Shown here: piece by piece, positions 54,159 to 63,041 of the stretch | Numbering within the stretch: position 1 is the stretch's first letter | Layout of the letters: every line of letters starts with the position of its first letter | Source of the DNA: Bin75 sp965200435 | Lineage (GTDB): Bacteria > Nitrospirota > Nitrospiria > Nitrospirales > UBA8639 | Direction of reading: 5' to 3' | NCBI GenBank assembly: GCA_965200435.1 | Contig: OZ241337.1 | Location: forward strand, 1,240,001-1,304,000 | DNA length: 64,000 bases | Notes under the pieces: generated by a model | What the model saw: only the letters and a program-made list of their open reading frames with translations | Told to the model about the DNA's origin: nothing | Databases searched by the model: none | Translations under genes and position numbers: made by a program

Positions 54159-54827
54159 ATGAGACATTTTACAAAAGCCGCTTGCGTCCTTGATACGTGT
54201 AGTATCATAAACCTTGATGCTATCAAACTGGCTCAGAAGGATATTCTCTATTACATGCGGCGTTTTTTTGATGTCCACGTTTGCCAAACAATTGGAGAAG
54301 AATTGCAGAAACATGTTGGTCTTGTATCAAGCCAAGAAATTAAATATTGGAAGCCTTTTCTGAATAAGCAAACGTATTCCCCAACTATTCTCACCGATGA
54401 CCAAAACGTTATTGGACCATTCTACAGTACGCCCCCCACAACTTTCGGAGTTAAAGATGGGGGCGAGCATGGTAACGCGCGAGTAGCCCTTGAGCTTCTA
54501 CTTACGAAAAGAATTGGCCATGCCGTCTTTATAACTGACGACCAGAAGGCTTCCAAGGCATTTTTGAAGTCCATGCAACATTCTTTTCCGGGGATTAACT
54601 TATGGACATCTGTGGACGTTATTTTGTACGTTGGGTCAATTCTTCTCCAAGGGCGCAAGGCGGATTTTGATCAAATTAAAGGATCTCTCCGTGATGTCCA
54701 CGCGGCGGGAGCAAGAAAATGGAACCACCGAACCGAGAGGGAAAAGGATCAATTTATCAGTAAGGTTTCCAAAGCCGTGGCTCGTCTCGAGTTAATCAAA
54801 AAGGTTGTTGGTCACTGGAGAAACTGA
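54159..54827 (+). CDS. PIN-like protein of the defence module
   Basis: 222 residues. CVLDTCSIINLDA (about 9-21) is a PIN-type first acidic strand. QTIGEELQKHVG (E), GGEHGNARVALELL (E/H) and AVFITDDQKASKAFLKS (D-D, about 126-142) fit the remaining acidic positions of the nuclease fold. Beyond this comes a Lys/Arg-rich tail (ARKWNHRTEREKDQFISK). It may be a metal-dependent nuclease. The ATG at 54159 is 12 bases after the upstream gene and the stop is 2 bases before the next, so it belongs to the same operon rather than to a toxin-antitoxin pair. Confidence 0.65.
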   Translation: MRHFTKAACVLDTCSIINLDAIKLAQKDILYYMRRFFDVHVCQTIGEELQKHVGLVSSQEIKYWKPFLNKQTYSPTILTDDQNVIGPFYSTPPTTFGVKDGGEHGNARVALELLLTKRIGHAVFITDDQKASKAFLKSMQHSFPGINLWTSVDVILYVGSILLQGRKADFDQIKGSLRDVHAAGARKWNHRTEREKDQFISKVSKAVARLELIKKVVGHWRN

Positions 54828-54829
54828 AC

Positions 54830-55972
54830 GTGTTTGAGAAATTTAAACTAAAAGATAGTGCATTTCCGGTAACGCCCAATGATCGGGACGAAATATCCTG
54901 GTTTGGGTTCGAGAGGCTAAAACGTGAATTCCAAAACATTTTTGAACGTTCCAGCACTGAGCGATTGCGTCTGTGCGTGTTGAATCGAGGCCGTCTTGGT
55001 GCAGGGAAGACCCATGCAGCAAAATATTTCTTTGCACAACATGCTCAACAGAAAGAAGTGGGCGATTACTTTCGGTTCATTCCAATCGTCGTTGAGTCTC
55101 CCAAACAACCGCCGAAGGCATTTGTTGATTTTTCTAATAGGTTATTTAACGCCATCACGTTCAACCGGATCGTCCAAGCGTCTCACAATCTTCGTAAAGA
55201 TGGGGATGTGGAGAGTCTGTTCTCAAGACTTCTTAATGCAACCGGTTCTGAGGATATAGCGACTGCACTTTCAAAGATCGATAATGACAATCGTCTTCTC
55301 ATAAGGAAATATTTGCTTGGGGAAGGAACGGCCAAAGAACTACGAGACATCGGTGTTGCAAAACGTTTAGTAAAAGATCACGAATTTGCATTGGCAATTG
55401 TCGGGGGCCTGTATCTACTCATTCACGGCCAGTCGAAAGAGCGGGAAACCTTGAGTCGAATCGTCATCTGGATCGATGAAATGGAAGACCTCATCTATTT
55501 CGCAACACGTTACTATTTGCCCTTTACGCAGGCGCTTCGAGAGGTCATTGACCGAACGAACTATCACTTGACTCTCATGCTGAATTTCACTTTTAGTGAA
55601 CCTGAAGAACTCCCGGCTATTGAGCACATACTTGGGCAAGCCATCATGCAGCGAGTAAACCAACATGTCATTTTCCAACAGCCCGATGCAGATGAAATGA
55701 AACCGTACTTGCTGGATTTGCTTAGTCATAACTGTATTAAGGACACGGAGTATCATCCAACCTTTCCCTTTACCAATGATGCGTTCGGCTTATTGATTGA
55801 ATCAGCGACACTAAAAACACCGCGTTTTCTCAACAAATTGTGCGACACTTTACTCAGAGATTTGCAGAATGATCCTGCATTCGACATCGAGAAGGACGGT
55901 GAGATCAGACGAGAAGTTTTGGAAGAAAAACTTCCTCCATTGCTGTCAATCTTGGAAGGAGAAGCCGTTTGA
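54830..55972 (+). CDS. AAA/STAND-type ATPase of the defence module
   Basis: 380 residues from a GTG. Walker A: LNRGRLGAGKTHAAKYFF (about 51-68); Walker B: SRIVIWIDEMEDLIYFA (about 206-222). Between lie FRFIPIVVESPKQPPKAF and helical parts. After Walker B: LMLNFTFSEPEEL (sensor region) and MQRVNQHVIFQQP with TPRFLNKLCDTLLRDL near the end. The order matches ORC/BrxC-like ATPases that sense or load effectors. The TTGA junction overlaps the next gene. The substrate or partner is not known. Confidence 0.7.
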   Translation: MFEKFKLKDSAFPVTPNDRDEISWFGFERLKREFQNIFERSSTERLRLCVLNRGRLGAGKTHAAKYFFAQHAQQKEVGDYFRFIPIVVESPKQPPKAFVDFSNRLFNAITFNRIVQASHNLRKDGDVESLFSRLLNATGSEDIATALSKIDNDNRLLIRKYLLGEGTAKELRDIGVAKRLVKDHEFALAIVGGLYLLIHGQSKERETLSRIVIWIDEMEDLIYFATRYYLPFTQALREVIDRTNYHLTLMLNFTFSEPEELPAIEHILGQAIMQRVNQHVIFQQPDADEMKPYLLDLLSHNCIKDTEYHPTFPFTNDAFGLLIESATLKTPRFLNKLCDTLLRDLQNDPAFDIEKDGEIRREVLEEKLPPLLSILEGEAV

Positions 55973-58377
55973 TTCCCAAGCTCTCTTTTGACGCCAGAAC
56001 GTTATTTGAAAAGCTTTTCTCTGCTCCGACTGAAGATGAGGTTCGGGAGATTATTGACCGACATTCCGAGATTTTCCGTGATGAACATTGGCGCCCTTTA
56101 GGCGATAACGAAAATTTCTTTGGTATCGTTAGAGCGCAGCAGTCGGACCCGATTGCGGCCATTGTAGAGAAAGTGACGAATTCTATCGACGCTCTTTTGA
56201 TGAAAAAATGCCATGAATCTGGAATAGACCCCAAAGCGCCTGATGCGCCACGTAATATGGAAGAAGCTCTACAAAAGTTTTTTGTCGATCACAAGAAATG
56301 GGATCTTCAGTCCGCAAGACGAAAGCAGGCCGAAGAAATTCAGATTATCGCTGACGGCCCACCGAGAAATACCTCAGTCATTATATATGACAACGGTGAA
56401 GGACAGCGTCCTGAAGATTTTGCAAATACTTTTCTCTCCCTCGTTCACGGCAACAAGATTGCCATCCATTTTGTGCAAGGCAAGTACAACATGGGTGGTA
56501 GTGGTGCCCTGTTGTTTTGTGGCAAGGAACGCTACCAACTCATCGGATCGAAACGGTTTGATAACTTGGGTCAGTTTGGCTTTACGCTTGTGCGGCAGAG
56601 AAAAATAGGGAGTTCGCAAGATGCCAGGAGACACAGTCATTTCGAGTATTTGAAAATTAATAGAGTCGTTCCCTCGTTTGAGTCTACTGATATGGATTTA
56701 AAGCTGTTGGGACGGAAGTTCAAAACTGGCACGATTATAAAGATGTATTCTTATCAATTTCCTCCTGGCTATGCGGGTTTTGCTCAAGACCTGAATCAAA
56801 GCTTAAACGAGTTCTTGTTTGAGCCGGTTCTGCCTATTCTGACGGTTGATAAGAAGGAGCGTTATCCAAACAACAAGGTTTTGGAACTCGATTTGTTTGG
56901 TCTCAAGAGACGTTTGGAGGAAGACAAAAATGACTACGTCGATTCATTTTTTTCTGAAGAATATGAGGACGAACTCTTTGGCGAGGCAAAAATTAGCTGT
57001 TATGTGTTCAAGCCAAAGCTGTCAGGGAAAGATGCTAGGAAGACCAAAGAAATAATTCGGAAAAGATTTTTCAAGAACGACATGTCTGTGATGTTTTCTG
57101 TTAATGGACAAGTTCATGGACATTTCACTTCGGAATTCATTACACGCACCCTGAAATTTAACCTGCTCAAAGATTCTCTGCTGATTCACGTAGATTGTAC
57201 CGGTCTGAAACCCGATTTCCGTGAAGAGTTATTTATGTCCGACCGGGAACGCCTTAAGAAAGGCAATGAGGCAATACAATTGCGAAAATTTTTAGGAGAA
57301 AAGCTTCGCAAGAGTCGTCTTGAGGAAATAAACCGTAGACGCAAAGAGTCAATTGGACTGGAAAGCGAAGATACTTCTGAACTGATCAAATCGCTTGCCA
57401 AGAATTTGCCTAAAGACAGCGAATTGTTCAGGCTTTTGGAGCAGACTCTTAGATTGGAAGAACACAAAGACAAAAAGAAAGGGCCAGAGAAGAATAAGCC
57501 AAAAGAAAGAAAAGAAGAAAAACCTTTCCGACCCCAACGTTTTCCGTCTATGTTTAAATTCCAAAAAAAGAAAGACGGTGTAAATGTGGTTTCTGTTCCT
57601 TTGAACGGAGAGAAAACTTTGTTGTTCGATACTGATGTCGAAAACGACTATTTTGATCGGGTTGAAACCCCGGGGAGTTTGCGACTCGGGTTACTGCAGA
57701 TCAAGTATTCCGAGTCAGGAGGCGGCGACCTGTCAGGCGACAAGAAAGAGATTTCAAAGTTGCTGAACATTGTTAAAAGCAGTCCTCAAAACGGTACCAT
57801 TAAGGTCAGCATCAACCCAACGAAGGAGGTTCAGGTTGGAGATGAACTTGAAGTTAAAGCTTCTTTAGATGGCTGTGGAGAGACGATTGAAGAAATCGTT
57901 TGGGTTAAGATATCTGAGAAAAAAGAGTCAAAAGAGCCTATTCCCAAGGAAGAAGACAATGACTCTATAGGGCTTCCGGAACTCAAGCTCGTCCAGAAAA
58001 CTGATTGGGACAATCTTGAGCAACAGGGTATTTCAATGAGTTACGAGACTGTGATGTACCCTGTAGGAGAAGGTGATAAGCTGGAAACGATCTATATCAA
58101 TTTGGACAGCAGCATGTTTTTAAATCACCGCTCAAAACTCAAGAATGAAGAGCAAATAGTGATGGCTCAAAAAAAGTATCTAGCCTCTGTGTATTTTCAC
58201 ACACTATTCCTTTACGTTATCACAAAAAGGAAGAATTATAGTTTACATATCGACGAAAACGGAAAACAGGAAGAAGTTTCAGTAGAGGAATATATCCGCG
58301 ATGTCTTTGACAGCTACTACAGTGACTTTCTTTTAAACTTTGGCACGGAATCGTTGATGAATGTCTTGGAAGACTAA
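55969..58377 (+). CDS. GHKL (HSP90/MORC-like) ATPase of the defence module
   Basis: 802 residues from TTG (overlapping TGA). The Bergerat ATP site: AIVEKVTNSIDALLMKK (E and N, about 64-80), SVIIYDNGEGQRPEDF (DNGEG, about 135-150), FVQGKYNMGGSGALLF (GxGGxG lid, about 168-183). A transducer-like middle part has MFSVNGQVHGHFTSEF. A highly charged coiled-coil linker (KKKGPEKNKPKERKEEK) separates a C-terminal region of beta then helical character. Such ATPases act as dimerising clamps on nucleic acid. Together with the ATPase and PIN-like genes it is the probable restriction arm for unmodified DNA, comparable in role to SspFGH (inference). Confidence 0.72.
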   Translation: MIPKLSFDARTLFEKLFSAPTEDEVREIIDRHSEIFRDEHWRPLGDNENFFGIVRAQQSDPIAAIVEKVTNSIDALLMKKCHESGIDPKAPDAPRNMEEALQKFFVDHKKWDLQSARRKQAEEIQIIADGPPRNTSVIIYDNGEGQRPEDFANTFLSLVHGNKIAIHFVQGKYNMGGSGALLFCGKERYQLIGSKRFDNLGQFGFTLVRQRKIGSSQDARRHSHFEYLKINRVVPSFESTDMDLKLLGRKFKTGTIIKMYSYQFPPGYAGFAQDLNQSLNEFLFEPVLPILTVDKKERYPNNKVLELDLFGLKRRLEEDKNDYVDSFFSEEYEDELFGEAKISCYVFKPKLSGKDARKTKEIIRKRFFKNDMSVMFSVNGQVHGHFTSEFITRTLKFNLLKDSLLIHVDCTGLKPDFREELFMSDRERLKKGNEAIQLRKFLGEKLRKSRLEEINRRRKESIGLESEDTSELIKSLAKNLPKDSELFRLLEQTLRLEEHKDKKKGPEKNKPKERKEEKPFRPQRFPSMFKFQKKKDGVNVVSVPLNGEKTLLFDTDVENDYFDRVETPGSLRLGLLQIKYSESGGGDLSGDKKEISKLLNIVKSSPQNGTIKVSINPTKEVQVGDELEVKASLDGCGETIEEIVWVKISEKKESKEPIPKEEDNDSIGLPELKLVQKTDWDNLEQQGISMSYETVMYPVGEGDKLETIYINLDSSMFLNHRSKLKNEEQIVMAQKKYLASVYFHTLFLYVITKRKNYSLHIDENGKQEEVSVEEYIRDVFDSYYSDFLLNFGTESLMNVLED

Positions 58378-58396
58378 TGAGCAATCATGCTTGCAA

Positions 58397-58612
58397 TTAA
58401 GAATTTCTACAGCGGAGTGCTTCGAGAGCAGAGATGGGAACGGCGGTGACGGCGATCGTTTCACCTAAAGCGTTGAAAACTTCGATGGAGAAACCCTCTG
58501 TATCATCAGGGGCAATGTGGCAGTCTACTGGTTTTACAACATCACCCTTCCGGAGACCATGCTCCGGCAGGTCACACGCCAGCTTCATTTCTCTGAAAAG
58601 TTCAAGTGCCAT
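58397..58612 (-). CDS. DUF4926 small protein
   Basis: 71 residues: GLRKGDVVKPVDCHI, then EGFSIEVFNALGETIAVTAVP and ALEALRC. This is the DUF4926 pattern (L..GD.V..V, VF.A.GET.AV..VP.S.LE). It forms a pair with the DUF433 gene 6 bases upstream on the same strand. Such two-gene units look like toxin-antitoxin or accessory modules, with no demonstrated activity known to me. It is transcribed toward the defence operon end. Confidence 0.75.
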   Translation of the reverse strand: MALELFREMKLACDLPEHGLRKGDVVKPVDCHIAPDDTEGFSIEVFNALGETIAVTAVPISALEALRCRNS

Positions 58613-58618
58613 CGAAAA

Positions 58619-58855
58619 TCAAACCATGGGGAGCGGGTGGTGGATTTCCTGTTCAGCCAGTTCTTCGGCATAGTTGATAGCGACCCTGATGCTTTCAACC
58701 ATCACACCATATTCCCCGCATATCTCGTCGAAGGTCATTCTGCCCGCCAGCCCAGCGAGGATACGGGGCACCGGGACGTGCGTGTCACGGATCACCGGTT
58801 TGCCGTGTTGAATCTCTAGAGCAATGATGATTTGTTCATTTATGGTTGCTCTCAT
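58619..58855 (-). CDS. DUF433 protein, antitoxin-like
   Basis: 78 residues. HGKPVIRDTHVPVPRILAGLAGRMTFDEICGEYG is the DUF433 core: G.P.I..TR.PV..I, with TH for TR here, and a helix-turn-helix around RILAGLAG-MTFDEICGEYG. It ends SIRVAINYAEELAEQE. DUF433 proteins are often found as antitoxin-like partners. ATG at 58855. It is the first gene of the pair with DUF4926. Confidence 0.8.
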   Translation of the reverse strand: MRATINEQIIIALEIQHGKPVIRDTHVPVPRILAGLAGRMTFDEICGEYGVMVESIRVAINYAEELAEQEIHHPLPMV

Positions 58856-59252
58856 CGTTTTGGAAGGAAGCAGGGGTTTTTGCGCGATTATCCGTTTTCG
58901 CGCTGGCCTTTGCGCACTATATCCTAACCAGCTCCGTAGGAGCTAGCTGGGATTTCTTGCCTGCCTGCAGCATTGGTAGGGCGGCATCTTATGGCACCAA
59001 CAGACAGCGCCATGAGATGGCGCGGCTACGACTGCCAAAGACAAAAAGGCTGGATCCCCGATCAGAGCCTGGCTCTGACGTTCTTAATCAGGGATCGGGT
59101 TGTATGTGTTCAGTAATGCGAAATACCCCATGCAGGCTTGTCGCCTGTATTGATTCTTAGAAAGGATGAAAATAATGACAACGATTCTGGGCTCCCGCCT
59201 GCGCGCAAGAATGACCGCTTTGGGTGTTGCCGTCCGGCAAAGGTTTTTCGGA
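58856..59252. other. No gene seen
   Basis: Open frames here lack family features. A hairpin-like piece (CAGCTCCGTAGGAGCTAGCTG) occurs near 58930, shown here only as CTCCGTAGGAG. GC drops toward 59100. Confidence 0.4.
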
Positions 59253-59930
59253 TCAGGCAGTCAAGTGAGCGATAAGACGGTCGGCGAGTCGATGGCATTC
59301 GGGAAGCACGTGCTCCGCCGATGCCAGTAAGGCCTCTGTCGTGGTTTGGGCCTGCTGCACGTCAATGGAGCATTCGCGGCAGAGGGCTTCGATGCCGTCG
59401 GATTCCAATTCCACATGAAACAGAAGCCCGTAGGCGTGGTCCCCGTACCGAAAGGCTTGAACCGGATAGAACTCGGACGAGGCGAGCACACAGGCCCCCG
59501 GGGGCAGGGTCAGCCCTTCGCCGTGCCATTGAAAGACTGTGAAGTGGCGGGGAAGCGTTCCGAAGACAGCGTCAGCGTCTTCTTCGACCGTGCGCGTGAC
59601 CGGAGTCGGCCCGATTTCCAGGCGAGGGCCAGGACGCACCTGTCCGCCAAGGGCCTTTGCCATGAATTGAGAACCTAGGCATACGCCCAACACCGGAATG
59701 CCCGTCTCGATCGCGTGCCGAATGAACTGCAGTTCTTGTTCAATCCAGGGATCGGGGTCATTCACGGACATGGGGCCGCCCATGACTAACAGGAAATCCG
59801 GAGGCATGGCGGGAAGGTCCTCTTGAGGGACCAGCAGCATTTCGATCCGATAGTGGCGTTCAGCCAAGGCCTGCCGAAACACGCCCGGGCCTTCAAAGGG
59901 AACATGTTGAAGGCACAGTGCCTGCTTCAT
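59253..59930 (-). CDS. Class I glutamine amidotransferase-domain protein
   Basis: 225 residues. DFLLVMGGPMSVND (about 45-58) and the nucleophile elbow VLGVCLGSQFMAKALGG (Cys about 84-100) are typical of GuaA-like stand-alone amidotransferases. FTVFQWHGEGLTLPPG and AYGLLFHVELESD (catalytic His-x-Glu) complete the triad. Stand-alone members act on glutamyl compounds such as gamma-glutamyl polyamines or are of unknown role. ATG at 59930. It lies 42 bases from the methyltransferase, same strand. Confidence 0.88.
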   Translation of the reverse strand: MKQALCLQHVPFEGPGVFRQALAERHYRIEMLLVPQEDLPAMPPDFLLVMGGPMSVNDPDPWIEQELQFIRHAIETGIPVLGVCLGSQFMAKALGGQVRPGPRLEIGPTPVTRTVEEDADAVFGTLPRHFTVFQWHGEGLTLPPGACVLASSEFYPVQAFRYGDHAYGLLFHVELESDGIEALCRECSIDVQQAQTTTEALLASAEHVLPECHRLADRLIAHLTA

Positions 59931-59972
59931 GGGAACGGCGCCCTGAGGAAGGAAGGGATCAGGTCGTTGCGA

Positions 59973-60641
59973 TTACGAACGGGAATAGCCGTTTTTGGCA
60001 TTCACGCATTCCACCAGATACCAATACTGGAAGGGATCCATCTTTTCCTTTTTCGTGACTTCGAGGGGTGTGCCATCGAGGACGCGATCCAAGGACAAAT
60101 CCGAGCGGAACCCTATCCGCTGGCATATGGGGGAAATCAGTTTCTCCACGGCGGCGATGAACCTGTTGCCGTTGCTGAAGTGGTTCAGCATGACGATGCG
60201 ACCGCCTGGATGGCACACGCGGATCATCTCCGACACCACCTGCCGGTAATCCGGGACAGCGGTCACGACGTAGGCCGCCATGACCAGGTCGAAGGTATCG
60301 TCAGGGAATGCCATGTGGCCCGCGTCCATGCGCTGGAGCGTCACATGGTCGAGGCCATGTTTGGTCATGCACTCCGCGGCTTTTTTCAGCATGCCTTCCG
60401 AGAGGTCGATGCCCACGATTTTGCAGTGGGATGGATACAAGGGCAATGCGATGCCCGTCCCGACGCCGACTTCCAGTATGTGGTCATTGGGAGAGACGTG
60501 CAGGCTTTTGACCACCGATTCTCGTGATTGATTAAAGGCCTTGCCGAAGGTTTGGTCATAGACTGAAGAGTAATTCGTATAGACCCGCTCGAGGCTTTCG
60601 AGGTTCATCGTCTGTTCTTGTTGGTTCATTCCATTTCCCAT
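59973..60641 (-). CDS. SAM-dependent methyltransferase, PmtA-like
   Basis: 222 residues (218 if started at the ATG 60629). The chain begins YTNYSSVYDQTFGKAFNQSR, then motif I HILEVGVGTGIALPLYP (about 54-70), VGIDLSEGMLKKA, DAGHMAFPDDTFDLVMAAYVVTAVP and PGGRIVMLNHFS. The spacing resembles phosphatidylethanolamine N-methyltransferases (Rhodobacter PmtA type), and a UbiE-like small-molecule enzyme is the alternative. Cytosolic, no membrane helix. It could form an operon with the amidotransferase. Confidence 0.82.
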   Translation of the reverse strand: MGNGMNQQEQTMNLESLERVYTNYSSVYDQTFGKAFNQSRESVVKSLHVSPNDHILEVGVGTGIALPLYPSHCKIVGIDLSEGMLKKAAECMTKHGLDHVTLQRMDAGHMAFPDDTFDLVMAAYVVTAVPDYRQVVSEMIRVCHPGGRIVMLNHFSNGNRFIAAVEKLISPICQRIGFRSDLSLDRVLDGTPLEVTKKEKMDPFQYWYLVECVNAKNGYSRS

Positions 60642-60804
60642 GCAAGACCCGTCGCGTAGTTGATGATCAGTTCAATCCGGCTGTAATAACTCTACTTTAG
60701 GAGGCGTGATACAGGGTGACCCCGTTGTGCTCAATGGCCATCGGAAAGCCAACTTGGAACAGGCACAACGAGGACGGGAATGTAACACTACACCCCACGG
60801 TGAG

Positions 60805-61851
60805 TCAACCATTTGTATGGGGCCACCACATTTGGCACTCGGGTTGGTGGTGAATCAGGGATTGTACCGGAGATTGCCGCCCAAGGCTATGGTGGGGCAA
60901 CACGGTATTGTAGGCTAGCAACCAATCGGCCAGTTTGCGGTTAAAGGCCGCCAAATCGTCGAACAGCAGATCCTCGTGGTAGTCCACGAAGGTCTCTTGC
61001 AGGGTGCGATTGAACCGTTCCGCATGAGCGTTCATTTTCGGGGATCGGGGATACGTCCACCAGTGGGTGATGCCGCGTTCATCGAGCCGGTGCTGGAAAT
61101 GCCCCTGGAACTCCGGGCCGTTATCGGAGAGGAGGACCCGGGGTGGGGCCGGGAGCAACGCACAGAGTGCATCGAGGGCGTGGGTGGCATGGCGGCTGGA
61201 GGCGGTGGCGGTGGCCACAGCGAAGGCGAAGCGACTGCAGGGATCGATGAAGGTGAATAGGTAGCGGCGGAGTCCGGCGTGGAGCCGCACAACGGGATCG
61301 CCGGCCAAGACCGCCAGGGGCGGGGCGGGGCGGGGCCGGGGCGGGCGGGATTTCCGGCGCCGTGTCCGGGGTTTGGGCCGGCCCCGGGCATCCAGGCGGC
61401 TCGGCGTGTGCCGCATCCGGTCCGGGGCGCGGGCGATCAGGCGCCCGATGGTGGAGACCCTGGGGAGGGCTAGCCCGTGCTGCGCACACCACGGCCGCAG
61501 TAGGACGTGCAGCTTGGCCTTCCCACGGTTGGGATACGTGGTGCGTAGCCGCCGGATCGCTTGGCTCAGGGCGGGTGGCCACGTGGCCTGCCGCCGCCGG
61601 TGGGGGGCCCTAGAGCGGACGGCCAACGCCTGCGGGTCCCCGCCAGCCTGAGTGAGCGCCCGCTGCCAGCGATAAAGCGTCCGGCGGCTGACGCCAAAGG
61701 CCTCCCCCGTCGCGGCTGGGCCATGCCGGGCGCAAAAGTGCAGAATCTTGAGTCGGTGATGGGCTTCGTGGGGTATCATGTCCCAACGATGCCCGAATTG
61801 CGTTAGTCGATAAAACCCCCTGATGCGATAGCCGACATGGTGGATTTGCAT
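60805..61851 (-). CDS. IS481-family transposase
   Basis: 348 residues from the ATG at 61851 (GGAGGAGAGG upstream). N-terminal helix-turn-helix: RLKILHFCARHGPAATGEAFGVSRRTLYRW. The DDE integrase core is visible at RYLFTFIDPCSRFAFAV (D), PRVLLSDNGPEFQGHF (D) and RSPKMNAHAERFNRTLQETF (E), with the usual spacing. C-terminus: LLAYNTVLPHHSLGRQSPVQSL. The reading frame runs off the element: the last codons (THTNG-like, HTNG) and the TGA at 60805-60807 lie in the target duplication and beyond, so each insertion site supplies its own stop. Confidence 0.92.
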   Translation of the reverse strand: MQIHHVGYRIRGFYRLTQFGHRWDMIPHEAHHRLKILHFCARHGPAATGEAFGVSRRTLYRWQRALTQAGGDPQALAVRSRAPHRRRQATWPPALSQAIRRLRTTYPNRGKAKLHVLLRPWCAQHGLALPRVSTIGRLIARAPDRMRHTPSRLDARGRPKPRTRRRKSRPPRPRPAPPLAVLAGDPVVRLHAGLRRYLFTFIDPCSRFAFAVATATASSRHATHALDALCALLPAPPRVLLSDNGPEFQGHFQHRLDERGITHWWTYPRSPKMNAHAERFNRTLQETFVDYHEDLLFDDLAAFNRKLADWLLAYNTVLPHHSLGRQSPVQSLIHHQPECQMWWPHTNG

Positions 61852-61900
61852 GGCCTCTCCTCCTGTTTCGAGGAGTGCCAAAGGTTTCTGAACTTATACA
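60814..61900 (-). mobile_element. IS481-type insertion sequence, intact
   Basis: 1087 bp. Both ends match: TGTATAAGTTCAGAAACCTT... (reverse of 61900) and TGTATGGGGCCACCACATTT... (60814), sharing TGTAT and TTTGGCACTC. The 5-bp sequence CCATT is duplicated on both sides (60809-60813, 61901-61905), so it is a recent transposition. It encodes one transposase. Confidence 0.9.
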
Positions 61901-62082
61901 CCATTCGCTTCCCGTTATGGCTCAGCCCGGTGTGACAGCCGGGGGTCCGACAGGCAGGTCTAAGTTCAGAACCCGTTGGCCCTCCTCGAACCAGGAGGAG
62001 GAGCCGCCAGAGGTCGAGTTCGCCGCACCGGTGTGCCGCGGCGCTCCAGCCCTCGCCATTTGTTATCGGGGGATGGCGCAGC

Positions 62083-62171
62083 GACAAATGCGAGGGAGCC
62101 TGGGCCGCCACTTTCCGGTAGAATTTCTCCTTCACCAACGACCCGAGTGCCAAAGGTGGGGGACCCATACA
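62083..62171 (+). pseudogene. 3' relic of a second IS481-type transposase
   Basis: The plus strand reads SLGRHFPVEFLLHQRPECQRWGTHT, here in parts SLGRHFPVEFLLHQ and RPECQRWGTHT, matching SLGRQSPVQSLIHHQPECQMWWPHT of the intact copy. It ends at the same inverted-repeat end (…CCCATACA, 62171). Upstream sequence to 61906 has no transposase left. It is an older, truncated insertion in the opposite direction. Confidence 0.75.
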
Positions 62172-62277
62172 AGGCATTGAAAACAGGCAAAGAGGTTGCG
62201 TACAATCCCGCTTGGCAGTCTATTCCGTCTTGATCCCTTTGGCATCGAGCCAACCTAACCGAAAAAGGAGAGACCGC

Positions 62278-62940
62278 ATGAGTTCCTCTGGACGAGACAA
62301 CCGACAGAAAACCGGACTCGGTCTCTTGCTGCTGTTCGTGTTAGGAGGAATGGGCTCACCGGCGTTGGCCATCGACGTCGACTTAACCTTGGAGCAAGCC
62401 AAGCAGATCATGGCCGCAGCCCGAGGCCCCATGGAGCAGGCGGCCTCCAACGAAGAAATGTTCGGCATCATCAAAGCCGCGGACAAAAATTCCCGCATTG
62501 GAGACGATCCGGCAACCACACCTTGTGGAAGCAGCGCAATTTTGCGAACGAAAACCTATTGGTTCGAATATTTCGGGCGCGAAGAAGGTCGGCGGTCCAA
62601 AGTCGCGCAACAGGAAGTCCGGATGCCGGAAGCCAAGATCCAGGAAATTCTGAACATGCCCAATCTTGAAATGGAGATCGGGTTGTGCGGGCAAGAAGAG
62701 TTTTTTGCCGAAGGGGCTGACGTGGCCCTGCAACAAGGGGCGATGAACATCATGGCCGTGGATAAAGGCAAGCCCAGCCGTGGCAGGAAAATCCCCGGAT
62801 CCGAGATGGACTACGTGTCCCGGTTTTCCGCCCGATTCGCCTATCAGGATTTCGACCCGCAGGCCGTGACGAATATTGTCGTATTTTTCCCCGATGGCAA
62901 ATTGGTCACGATTGAGGCTGACTTTTCCAAGATCAAATAA
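62278..62940 (+). CDS. Secreted protein of unknown function
   Basis: 220 residues from ATG 62278 with AAAGGAGA upstream. Signal peptide: TGLGLLLLFVLGGMGSPALA. Mature part: IDVDLTLEQAKQIMAAARGP, then VRMPEAKIQEILNMPNLEMEIGLCGQEEFFAEGADVALQQG, and FSARFAYQDFDPQAVTNIVVFFPDGKLVTIEADFSKIK at the end (pieces quoted shorter than whole). The protein has two cysteines (CGSSA, LCGQE) that could form a disulfide. I do not recognise the family. It is monocistronic between IS relics and a MITE. Confidence 0.75.
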   Translation: MSSSGRDNRQKTGLGLLLLFVLGGMGSPALAIDVDLTLEQAKQIMAAARGPMEQAASNEEMFGIIKAADKNSRIGDDPATTPCGSSAILRTKTYWFEYFGREEGRRSKVAQQEVRMPEAKIQEILNMPNLEMEIGLCGQEEFFAEGADVALQQGAMNIMAVDKGKPSRGRKIPGSEMDYVSRFSARFAYQDFDPQAVTNIVVFFPDGKLVTIEADFSKIK

Positions 62941-63041
62941 GAGGCGGCGAGCAAGAAAGATCGGCCCTGTCTGACAGACCCCCGATCCCCGAAGAAAGAA
63001 GGGTGCCCCGTTCGCTGCTCTGAAGAGCGTTGGCATCCTAA

